A stretch of 64,000 bases of DNA from Niebla homalea (lineage: Eukaryota > Ascomycota > Lecanoromycetes > Lecanorales > Ramalinaceae): assembly GCA_019925105.1 (NCBI GenBank), contig JAHGAU010000002.1:620001-684000 (forward strand), read 5' to 3'. Of the stretch, positions 46,799-55,964 are shown one piece after another (positions within the stretch are counted from its first letter, which is position 1; each line of letters opens with the position of its first letter). A program made the position numbers and the translations under genes. The notes below the pieces were generated by a model. It did not search any database, was not told where the DNA came from, and worked only from the letters and a program-made list of their open reading frames with translations.

Positions 46799-47039
46799 AA
46801 TGATCGATTCCTAGGCTGGTCTTAGGGATTGCCCAGATAGACACATTTGCAAGCCATGCACGCGAACGCCGTATGATGAGACCTCTTGCTCGCCCTCATT
46901 CCTAGTAGCATCAGAGAAGGGAGCAGGACGCGTCTATCGAGCCATGTCTTCCCGCAAAAAAAGCCTGCCAGCCGTCCATTCATACACATCGTCCGAGCCT
47001 CCTCCTCCCTCAACACATCCGCGGGGCTCCGGCCACCCC

Positions 47040-47537
47040 TCAATGCACACCCTTGATAGCTTGCTCATAAGTCGGCGGCACACCACCCTGTCCCTGCTGC
47101 GTGTCCCCGGGATATTGCATCCCCTGCCACTGCTGCTGCTGCTGCTGGTGCCCCTCCCTCGCCGGCGCCGCCACAGTCCCATAATCCCTCCCACTACCCC
47201 CCACCTCCTGCCCCGTCCTCTGAGAACTCCCGCCGCCCCCGCCACCACCGCCTTGATTCGTGTCCACATAATAATACGTCACCCTCTGCCCCCCTCCTCC
47301 TCCGCCGCGCCCGCTCTCCGCATCGGCGCCACCCAAGTATTCGTAGTCGGGATCGGCGGCGGGCTCCGGGTAGAGCGAGATGATGTACCAGGCGTGCAGC
47401 AAGCCGGGGATGTAGCCGAGCATGCAAAGGAGGATGTTGATGAGGGAGTCGGCGGTGCAGATGCCCGACTTGATCCAGACGGCGATGGGGGGGAAGAGGA
47501 TGGCGAGGATGGCGAGGAGGCAGTCGGAGGAGCACAT
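47040..47537 (-). CDS. PMP3/UPF0057-family membrane proteolipid with Gly-rich PPxY tail
   Basis: A single exon of 165 residues; the ATG at 47535-47537 is chosen because homologues start MCSSDCLLAILAILFPP. Residues 1-57 are the two-helix PMP3 domain: CLLAILAILFPPIAVWIKSG, then ADSLINILLCMLGYIPGLLHAWYI (written in two parts: ADSLINILLCML, GYIPGLLHAWYI). The remainder is a cytoplasmic tail with long glycine runs, YYYVDTNQ, a Gln-rich stretch and PPTYEQAI near the end. PPTY is a PPxY motif that can bind WW domains of Rsp5-type ubiquitin ligases. Short PMP3 proteins modulate plasma-membrane potential and salt tolerance; the long-tailed form is common in filamentous fungi. It converges on DDB1. Confidence 0.88.
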   Translation of the reverse strand: MCSSDCLLAILAILFPPIAVWIKSGICTADSLINILLCMLGYIPGLLHAWYIISLYPEPAADPDYEYLGGADAESGRGGGGGGQRVTYYYVDTNQGGGGGGGGSSQRTGQEVGGSGRDYGTVAAPAREGHQQQQQQWQGMQYPGDTQQGQGGVPPTYEQAIKGVH

Positions 47538-48114
47538 TTTTTGGGGGGGGGTGTGGTGTGGGGTTTGGATGGTTTTTGGTTTCTTTTTTCCTCGAAAGGT
47601 TGCTGGGGGGTTTTCGGGGGATAGGGTCGTGTTAGAGGCGATGTGGAGAGAAATGATTGTAGTGATGGGAGCTAAGGTTAATTTAGATGATGGGGGGAGG
47701 TGCGAGGTTGGATTTATCTGAAGCAACTGCCTGGAAGGATTCGGGAGAGCCGGAGAGGCTGAGCGAACGGATGTGGCACGGTTGGAGGCTTGGCATTTCT
47801 GGTAGTCTCTACCATACGTTCGTCTTCAATTTTTTAGTCGACAACTGAACACAATAAGAATTGTCGCACTTGGCCTTACGTCTACATGATAAAATATATG
47901 TGATCAGATGACGAATCTGAGCTTGACACAGAGTTGCATTTTGTCGGTAACAAGACCGAGGCCGGCTTAGCAGTACAAAGAAATGCATAGCGTAAATTGA
48001 AGAGCAGGGGTATTATGATGACCAAATGAGCCCCATCCCATCCTTTTTCCTTTTAAAAGCAATCTGATCCAACCTCCTTGATAACGTATCGTCCCTGCAA
48101 AACTTTTGGGTGAA
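47538..48114. other. Intergenic
   Basis: PMP3-like promoter (C/T-rich on the coding strand, a G-run at ~47542) and the cold-shock gene 3' flank. No gene seen. Confidence 0.5.
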
Positions 48115-48379
48115 TCAAACAGCAATGGCCACATTCTTGGCCGACGGCCCTTTCTGTCCATCCTGTACTTCAAACTCCACGTTCTGCCCTTCGGCCAGTG
48201 TCTTGAAGCCGTGACCGAGGATTGCGGAGAAGTGTACAAAAACCTTTGAAGAGTCCGTCAGTATGTCGACCGGCCTCAATTTTGGGGTGATGTACATCTT
48301 TAGAACCATCCGCGGGCGTTATAAAACCGAACCCCTTGTTCTCATTGAACCATTTAACTTGGCCCATGACTTTCGACAT
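48115..48379 (-). CDS. Bacterial-type (CspA/CspC-like) cold-shock domain protein, intron-containing
   Basis: Exons 48296-48379 and 48115-48243 (intron 52 nt, donor gtacat, branch actgac, acceptor aaag) encode 70 residues: a single cold-shock domain with nothing else. RNP1 KGFGFI (15-20) and RNP2 VFVHF (29-33) are intact, as are [17 protein letters not shown] and the C-terminal block [11 protein letters not shown] then QDGQKGPSA. Gammaproteobacterial CspC/CspE proteins have the same length and, from memory, over 80% identity to this one. Such proteins bind single-stranded RNA/DNA and melt RNA secondary structure. The intron is not a multiple of three and must be spliced for a full protein, so this is a resident eukaryotic gene, not contamination. 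The upstream ATG at 48379 or the one four codons later may start translation. Confidence 0.9.
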
Positions 48380-49134
48380 GACTTTTGATGTGACTGTGAA
48401 TAGGACAAGTGCGCGACGGTGGGCAGGATGACAGCTATGTCACAGAGGGTGTTCTGGCTCGACTTGGCGGCTGGGGTAAGGATATAGAGGTGTCTTTAGT
48501 CGCGTTTGACCTTGTCTTGGGGGCGTGTCGAGGGTGGTGACCTCGAATGTTCGTAGTACGGACTGATCAGATGTTATCCATGGTCAGCAAACCTAGTGAC
48601 CACAAGGTTTTAAGATGCTTTAGCCCAGGACATCCGCATGGGAAAGGCGTTGAGCCGTCCCCCTCTCAAATTCCCTCCATGCGTGAATTCATAGCAGCGC
48701 TTATCCAAGGGGCAGGCAGACCAGAGGCGGAAGCGGGGGAGTGAGCGCAAGCGCATGTAAGCCGTTGCTATCAGATCATTCAGATGTGCATGAACTCTTT
48801 TTAGGTGCAGAGGCCCGTCAAGGCCCGAAACGAGTGGATATAGACCCCGGCCATCACGGACCACCCATCTGCATGTGACGTCGGTGGTTGGAGTGAAGAA
48901 AGGGTCTTGAGCAGATATTCCTCTCTGTCGCAAGGTGTACGTATCCCAAGCAGAGGCCGCTTGGATCAACAGGGTAGGTGGGAGAAGGAAATTCTGTAGC
49001 ACGCATAGACAATCAAAAACCTAAAGAGGATGCCGTTCGGGGTCTCTGGAATTGGCTTTTGTTTTAAACGTTGGTCGATCACTGGTGATACAGGCTGCTT
49101 CTGCGAGACTGCGACTGTAGGATCGCCTGTGCAG
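48380..49134. other. Intergenic
   Basis: Upstream region of the cold-shock gene (~48380-48550) and the 3' flank of the inositol kinase. No supported gene; a 130-codon minus-strand frame at 48610-49002 shows no recognisable features. Confidence 0.5.
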
Positions 49135-50313
49135 TCAGCCGATGAGTCCACGCATCAGCTGCATGACGCTCCTGATGCCGTGAAGAATGTTTTCATCCGG
49201 ACCTGATCCGGGAACCCATCGCGCATGAGCAAAGTCAATGAGCTTGACTGTCTGTATGCACGGTAGCCGAGCTATGTCATCCTCGCTGTCATATTGTGCA
49301 CTAGCATCGTCTTCTTCCCTTAGTGCTCGACCATGGTCAACCTGGGCATCATTGCTGAACGCGCTCTGTTCATCTCGCGCAGCTTCCATCTCCTCCAGGA
49401 TTCTCTCTTCTTCAGAAAATGCAGACTCACGTGCTTGGACGTCACCCTCGTAGACGAAAAGGAGACTTGCGGAATACATCCTGCTTTCCTCCTTTTCCAG
49501 CACTTCGGCCATATCTTCTAAGCTATCGAGGAAACGCCTAATGGTTTTTCTGATCGGGTCCTTTCGGTCACTGCTCGCTACACCTTTTTCCAGCTGAAAG
49601 AAATCTCGAAAGCCTTGCTGCACGGTTCCGGCGTCAAAGCTTCTACCGTAACTCTTGTCAAATATTTTATACCCATCAGAGTTGACGCCTGCGTGCTTGA
49701 CAGCTCCGGATCCTTGATACGTCTTCATCCCGCCAATGCGAAAGCCAAGTGACTTGGATGTCGTCTCCTCGGCTGACAAGTCCAGTTTGACCCTCTTCTC
49801 CTTGGGCGCATCGTCAGCCCAGAGACGGGCGCCCAATTTGACATCAAGAATGTTAGGTCTCTTGTAACCCGCGGCCACGTTTTCGAGGACGACCGCTAGA
49901 TCTGTCTGTATCTTGCCGCCGTTGGACGGGGCCCAGGCGTGGTCAACGAATGGCAATGTGGCCGTGTCAGGTCTCGTCTGTCCATGCGGGTCTGATGCTC
50001 CTGCTCCGGGGAGTATCAATGCGCCAGCGGCCTGCGCTGCATCTGCTCCTAGGGAAAGCCTGCCCATATAGGTAGGAATGAATGGTAAGATGTCCGGGTG
50101 GGCGGCAGTTGATTCGTAAAAGTCAATCTCGGACTGCTTGCACGGCTTGATGATCATGATACCGGATGGATCTGATAGAACACCGTCGCTACAGGTCTTG
50201 ATCAGACTTGTATATTCTTCGTCTGAGCGCGCGTGAGCATGATTGACTTACTGGCCAGCCGCGACGTTTTCAAAAGCAATAAGTTGGGATTTCCGAAAAG
50301 ATCTGTTCGCCAT
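49135..50313 (-). CDS. IPK2: Inositol polyphosphate multikinase (IPK2/Arg82 family)
   Basis: Exons 50252-50313 and 49135-50188 (intron 63 nt, donor gtaagt, acceptor ctgtag) give 371 residues. The N-terminus reads AFENVAAGHDGVLSDPSG then IMIIKPCKQSEIDFYE, the nucleotide-binding start of the family. The inositol-binding PxxxDxKxG motif is RPNILDVKLGARLW at ~150, and the metal-binding IDFAHAR lies near the C-terminus (KLIDFAHARWVPG). Between them is an acidic insert (EEDDASAQYDSEDD). It converts InsP3 to InsP4/InsP5 in the nucleus, feeding inositol phosphates that regulate chromatin, mRNA export and arginine/phosphate genes. The C-terminus ends soon after the IDF motif, as usual. Confidence 0.93.
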
Positions 50314-50936
50314 AGTGTCTAGGCGATGGTTTGATGAGAGCTTACTTGACGATTGTGACGGAGCGTATAGAGGATGTCACCGATAGCGCCACCTCACATC
50401 GCACGTGCAATGCGATGGGCGAAAAGCAAGCATGCTCTAATGCTCTTGAGCGGAGAAAAGAAGGATGGGGCAAGTGGACAACGGAGCAACGCCCTAAAGG
50501 GAGGCTTTTCGGCGAAACGAATCGGCCAGATAAAATTATTACAGCCTGTGTAATCTGAGGATTCGTCGGAAGGAGACGAAACTGGGCTGAAGTTGCAAAA
50601 GCTAATTGGTTCCCTCGGAAGGGGTTACATGGGCTCGAGCCTCAAGGCAAACTTAAGGCAACTGAAGGGAGAGAGTGTCAGAAAATAATATGACACGAAA
50701 CACAACATATGTCATACTACTACACTTGGCACTTGCGGCTACCCTACGGGAAGCTACGATCCAAGTCCGTCTTAGCCGTACAACATTAATTAGCCACTGA
50801 AATTACCGCTTCCGGTCTCCGAACCTCGCAAGTTGCACGTCACAGCTCTATTTATATTTTATTGACTCACCATCTCACGTGCTATTCGAGTGAGACGCTG
50901 AAACGCAGAGACGCAGAGACGCATGAAACACCAACA
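50314..50936. other. Divergent intergenic region IPK2/POP5
   Basis: Promoters of both neighbours. A GACGC-type short repeat precedes POP5 (AACGCAGAGACGCAGAGACGC, 50902-50922). Confidence 0.5.
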
Positions 50937-51554
50937 ATGGTTCGTATCAAGCATCGCTACCTGGTCGTGCGCATCCTGTATCCTGCAACCCCAGCTCTGT
51001 CTTCGAAGTCGATAAGCAATGATTCAAACCAAGACCTTCTTAACCTGCATCGCCCTAGCCCGCAATCGCTTGATCCCCGCAACTTGTTCCGCCTGATTAA
51101 ATCGTCTCTGGAGTATATGTACGGCGATTACGGCGTTGGCTTGGTTGTGCCTTCTTTGAAGATCAATTACTTTTCTTCAGCTACAAGTACTGCCATTTTC
51201 AGGGTTGCTAGAGCCCACTACCGGATGCTGTGGGCAGCTTTGTCGTGGATTACCAACCTTGAGCAAGCTGGATCTGGGGGGGAGCCATGTGTCTTCAGAG
51301 TTGTCAGGGTATCTGGAACCATTCGCAAAGCAGAAGAGGACGTTATCAATAGAGCGAAGGCGGACATACGCAGGGCTAAACGTCAGCGCGGCTCAGCGAC
51401 ACAAGAAGGGCTTATCAAGTTATTGGGACCAGAAATAGGCGTTGACGTTGAGTGTGATGTTCAGCCTGGCAAAGGCAGAAACAATGAATTGTCCGCAAGC
51501 GACGACGATGATGATGATAATGATGACAGCGGTGACGAAAGTGCCATCGGATGA
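50937..51554 (+). CDS. POP5: RNase P/MRP protein subunit Pop5
   Basis: A single exon of 205 residues. MVRIKHRYLVVRILYP is the universally conserved Pop5 start, so the ATG at 50937 is used although the frame is open upstream. DPRNLFRLIKSSLEYMYGDYG, then FRVARAHYRMLWAALSWI complete the Pop5/Rpp14 fold, followed by EPCVFRVVRVSGTIRKAEE (shortened here). The C-terminal 50 residues are a fungal extension ending in an acidic run of aspartates (SDDDDDDNDDSGDE). Pop5 is a core subunit shared by RNase P (tRNA 5' processing) and RNase MRP (rRNA processing). It converges on GPN2, with stop codons 52 bp apart. Confidence 0.95.
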   Translation: MVRIKHRYLVVRILYPATPALSSKSISNDSNQDLLNLHRPSPQSLDPRNLFRLIKSSLEYMYGDYGVGLVVPSLKINYFSSATSTAIFRVARAHYRMLWAALSWITNLEQAGSGGEPCVFRVVRVSGTIRKAEEDVINRAKADIRRAKRQRGSATQEGLIKLLGPEIGVDVECDVQPGKGRNNELSASDDDDDDNDDSGDESAIG

Positions 51555-51606
51555 AAGTCCTTTGATCCAAACCATCTTTCGACACAACAATTAGAGTCGT
51601 CCGTGA

Positions 51607-52708
51607 CTAGCTTCGTCTCACAACCTGGATGCCACCAGTGTCAATCGGCATCCTCTCGAGATCATCGGGTGATCCATTTGCGGCATCTTCGCCCTGCTCG
51701 ACCTGAGCTCGCCAAGCATCCTCGGTCTCTAATCTTTCCTGCTCATCAATCTCATCCTTCCGGTCAATCCAGCGCTCCTGCACGTCGTGAATCGTCATTC
51801 CTGGCAAACCTTCGCGCATGGCGACCTGCCAAACAGTGTCATTGGCGCCTTCAGCTCCTCCAAATGCATATCCTCCAGCTCGATCGATGGCTTGGAGAAG
51901 CGTCATCATACTCTTCTTATCTTCAACGGCCAGTGTTTCGAAGCTGACGAGGCCGAAATCCTCGACAAGCTCGACGACTGCGTTATTGAGTCCTTCGAAC
52001 TTCTCATGGCGCATTCTTGGATTCTCTGTCTTCAGATGAGGAAGTAGGTATGACAGGTCTTGCACCTCGGTATAATAGTCCAGATGGAAGGGCAATGGGC
52101 CGTACGATGCCACCTTGTCCATTTTGGTGAGGACGTTCAAATGAGGAAGATCCATTTGCAGCATTGCCCTCAATGAGAGCAAGAGGGTTGATATGTATAG
52201 AGAGGGCTGGGTCAGACAGAATGAATCTGTCAGATGTAATGCAACCAGCTAAGAAGTGACAGACCTGTTAGCCTCAGGTTGTGTATAGCCATCGGTAAAG
52301 CGAAAGGAAGGTGCGGACTCTATACCCAAGCTTCTGTATCCGAACAAAGATATTACGCAAGCTACCGTGATGTGTGAACAGCTCCACTTGCCCGGGACAA
52401 TCAAAGAGCACATAGTCCTCTCCCAAAGCCCGCAGACCCTCTTGCAACCACTCAATGGTGTTCTCGAGTTCTTCTAATGCATAGAGGACGCCACCGTTCG
52501 GTCCAAGCTCCTCTTCCTCCATGACATCTTCCAGCTTGATGAGTGAACGTATGTCGAGAGCGCATGGATACGAAGTACGGTCATTCGCAGGGTCCAGATT
52601 CACGACAGAGCACTTTCGTCCGATGGCGGACGCAAATTGGTGCATGCCATCACAATATGTCGATTTTCCAGAACCTGGCGGTCCAATCACCAGTTGACCG
52701 AAAGACAT
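51607..52708 (-). CDS. GPN2: GPN-loop GTPase 2 (RNA polymerase II/III assembly factor)
   Basis: Exons 52319-52708 and 51607-52248 (intron 70 nt) give 343 residues. MSFGQLVIGPPGSGKSTYC carries the P-loop and the Gpn2-specific start. Other motifs are NLDPAND (G2 region), the signature loop LGPNGG, FDCPGQVEL (G3) and LTKMD (G4). Exon 2 restarts with LVALHLTDSF, completing the conserved block after KLGYR. The C-terminal region is acidic and helical (RKDEIDEQERLETEDAWRA). Gpn2 acts with Gpn1/Gpn3 in assembly and nuclear import of RNA polymerases II and III. The intron donor is the unusual gtccgc directly after TATAGA; the acceptor cttcttag and branch gctaac are good. The frame also reads on for 13 codons into the intron. 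Confidence 0.92.
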
Positions 52709-52960
52709 CTTGAGTAAGTCACAGAATGGCCCCAAGAAAGTACATCGTAACTGACTGCAAGCGAGAATGTCGAGGATTGAGGGGATGGAGGTGAAGGGGA
52801 GTGTGTTTAGCTTGTTTAGATATAGAACTGCCCTCGCAAAAACTTTATTCCGGATATTCATCTTTTCTATTTACCAAATACCAAAGCTGGACCGAACCAT
52901 CTCCAAGAGCAAGAATTGGCAAGATTGGTTTGTTAATCTGCTCCTCAGAGAATAACCAAT

Positions 52961-54083
52961 ATGAGCGTTCGTATGTATCGTGTACGGCCCACTATGGCAA
53001 GATTGTTGAAGTGCTGATCGTGGTCTAGCACAGTACGAGCTTGAGGATCCTCCAACCGATGCCATATCAGCGATTCAATTTGCGCCTACATCCCTGCGCC
53101 TTCTCGTAGCGTCGTGGGACCGATTCGTATACTTTTACGACACTTCCTCAGCCGGTGGCCAACTTCTGAACAAGTTTGAGCACCGAGCTCCCGTACTTGA
53201 CGTATGCTTTGGAGAAAAAGAAGAGGTGGCGTACACTGCCGGCGTGGATTGGGACGTTCGAAGGTCGTACTCTATGGGCTCGTGACTCTTGCTTCCAAAT
53301 CTGACGAGCTTTAGGATTGATCTTATGAATGGTTCTCAAACAGTCCTTTCCTCACACACAGCAGGGGTCCGCTCCGTGGTGTTTGTAGCCTCCCACGATC
53401 TTCTCATATCAGCATCATGGGACACTACGCTTCACATACACCACCTTTCCGATCCCTCACAAGCTACAACAATGATACAGCTACCTGGCAAGCCATTTTC
53501 TCTCTCTGCTACCGCTACCAAGCTCGTCGTTGCCATGTCCTCTCGCGCCCTACAAATATTCGAACTATCATCTTTGACTTCCCAAACTCCACCGGAACCC
53601 TGGCAACGGCGTGAATCGTCCCTGAAATTCATGACCAGGGCAGTTGCGTGCATGCCTACGGACCTTGGTTACGCATCCTCGTCCATTGAAGGCAGAGTAG
53701 CAGTTGAATGGTTCGACCCCTCCCCAGAGTCCCAAGCAAGGAAATACGCCTTCAAGTGTCACCGACAGACCAATCCTGAAGGTGTCGATGTTGTCTATCC
53801 AGTCAATGCTCTAGCATTCCATCCAATACATGGTACTTTCGCTTCAGGCGGAGGAGACGGCTTTGTCGCCTTGTGGGATGCCACCGCCAAGCGAAGAATT
53901 CGACAGTATCAGAAGTACGCGAGTAGCGTGGGGGCTCTTAGTTTCAGCAGTGACGGGAAATATCTCGCCATTGGCATTTGTCCCGGCTTTGAGGATGGGA
54001 GAGAAGGTGTCGGTGAGGGTGAGGTCAAGGTGTTCATCAGAGAATTGGGTGAAGGTGAGGCCAAGGGGAAAGGCGCCAAATAG
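52961..54083 (+). CDS. BUB3: Mitotic checkpoint WD-repeat protein Bub3
   Basis: Exons 52961-52970 (10 nt), 53029-53263 and 53315-54083 (introns 58 and 51 nt) give 337 residues. The spliced start MSVPQYELEDPPTDAISAIQF (shown as SVPQYELEDPPTDAISAIQF) and SLRLLVASWDRFVYFYD are characteristic of Bub3 rather than Rae1. WD repeats follow: VAYTAGVDWDVRR, GVRSVVFVASHDLLISASWD, VNALAFHPIHGTFASGGGDG and GALSFSSDGKYLAIG. The tail is Glu/Lys-rich. Bub3 binds phosphorylated MELT repeats of Spc105/Knl1 and recruits Bub1 and Mad3 to kinetochores. For the first intron, the AG at 53027-53028 is used; the next AG would introduce a stop. The gene is divergent from GPN2 (252 bp). Confidence 0.93.
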
Positions 54084-55123
54084 GCAGATTTCTCTGCGGC
54101 CCAATCGATACCAATCGACCATCCATTGACGTTAATGCAATGGACGTGCGTGCAAGCTACGAATCGAGATCAATACTGCTCGGGCAACATGAAATTGTCT
54201 ACGTCTGTGGGATGCTTGGCAGAAGGTTCAAACCTCGACTACCGATTTTGGGTCAAGGGAACATGCGCAGGGTACTGCAAATCTTAGTCCCGTTCGGATG
54301 TTCCGTGATCCTGAGGCGAGAATTGTTGCGGACAGTGATGCCTACATGACTCATCAACGGTTGTCTTGTTGCTCCATATTTGCTCAAGAACTCTCGGATC
54401 TCAAGTCAGATGCAGAAACGCAAAGAGCCTCTTTCGGAGAATAATTATCACGACATTGGAACCCCGATATTCTTGGGCAGAGTATAGGACGGCAGAGCTA
54501 TCTCACAATGGATGAGTAAGATGTGAAAAGGGAAGTTTTTGGTCCAATGTTGTGATACAGAAGTGGGCCTAGCAATGTGTGAACCCATTCGAAGGCTCAA
54601 TCCTCAAAAGCTTCCAAGGCCATACGCATCTTGAGCCTCAAAGATGCCGTACGTACGTGTGGTAGCATTAGCGTTGACGCGCAATTAGGACGAATTTCCA
54701 GGACGGAAAGTAAGCATGCGACACGGAGCTTCTGACAGACCAGAATACCTGAGGCAATGCATTGATGGGCGTACCCATAACAAGTATTTGAGATTGACAT
54801 CTATTACTACAGCAGAAACTGCATTTCTCCCAACACCATGTGAACAGATCCACATCATGCCTACAAAAAGGCCGTCTGGGTGTCACCAGTGTCCTGACAG
54901 TAAAGGGCCTCCTTGGGCAAGGCAATGATTTTCGCTTTCCGCCAACCTTGTTCAGCCCATGCTCTTGAAACAAGACGGAGGCGTTGGGCTTGGAGTCTTG
55001 CCCACGTGAAGTCAGTGGCTAGGCAGTATCAACGGCTTCGATGCGTCTTCCGGGACCTGAGAGGCTTTGCTAATCCTGGCGCTTATCAACGTGCTTTTGC
55101 TCCATCTTCGATTCCGATTTCGA
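54084..55123. other. Intergenic, convergent
   Basis: 1 kb between BUB3 and the unknown minus-strand gene. No supported feature. Confidence 0.5.
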
Positions 55124-55964
55124 TTAATTAGACGGTGCTGAAGCTTCTTGCGCCGTAATGTCCAGCTGCGGCACTCGGATATTTCCCCTATCAGGCAAAT
55201 TGTAAGAACCTGGTGGCAACACAAAGGCTCGGGTGAATTGTGTCGGCTTATTGTCTTCTTGTTCGATTGCCATGCATATGGCAGCTGGATTAGATGATGT
55301 CAGCAAAGGTCACCGCCTTCCGCAAACACAAGTCCGAGCTCACCTTGCTCCTCTTCCATTCGTTCAGCTCCGTTGCTCCAGCACAATTCGTCATGGGAGA
55401 ATACTGCGACCTGGAAGCTGTGCTCCCTCAAGTCAAATCCAAATCGTTCGCTGAGGACTGCTTGCAACCTCGCTACGATCGCGCTTAGTATATGCATGGA
55501 TTGGAACTTGCTCGAAGGGGCGTGTTACCACAGGCCTGATCCTTCCGAAATTTCACGAACCGTTTCTGATAGTCACTGTATACTTGTACCAAGTTGTCGT
55601 CCAGCCGTGACCGAAGCCTTGTATCATGGCCGCTTCCGACCCCACTGAGTAGCTGGTCCCCTGGTTGTGTCAACGGGGTGATTGAGCGTGATCCTGGGAC
55701 CGAGAGATGGCCGGAGCCTAACATTGACTGGTCTTCGGCCTCCACATTGGTGGAGGAAACTGAATGATTGTCTCGATCGCTATGCGCAGGGTCGTCCGCT
55801 GCGAGGTCGTGGAAAACTGATAGCAGAGAGGGTGACTTGGGGCGTTCGACACTATGACTGGGCTTCAGTGTCCAGCGGCTATTTGCCTCCCTCTCGTGAC
55901 TGTCGGGCAAAGGGTCGTCTGCGTAGAACCTGTGAGAAAATTGATTGGCGTTCCCTTCCGCCAT
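55124..55964 (-). CDS. Unrecognised three-exon protein
   Basis: Exons 55529-55964, 55344-55472 and 55124-55284 (introns 56 and 59 nt) give 241 residues, with phases consistent throughout. Intron 1: gtaaca donor, ctaag branch, gtag acceptor. Intron 2: gtgagc donor, atccag acceptor. The N-terminal ~110 residues are polar and Ser/Asp-rich. A helical segment follows (LDDNLVQVYSDYQKRFVKFR), then a compact region with ERFGFDLREHSFQVAVFSHD and a C-terminal TRAFVLPPGSYNLPDRGNIR then VPQLDIT. I do not recognise a family. Three independent splice junctions keeping one frame argue that it is a real gene. The role is unknown; the frame could also extend upstream by an unseen exon. Confidence 0.6.

Noticed and set aside
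46944..47624. 226-codon plus-strand frame opposite the PMP3-like gene
   Set aside because: Antisense shadow of a Gly-rich coding region; the minus strand carries the conserved PMP3 domain.
48610..49002. 130-codon minus-strand open frame between the cold-shock gene and IPK2
   Set aside because: No recognisable motif and no consistent start; probably chance.
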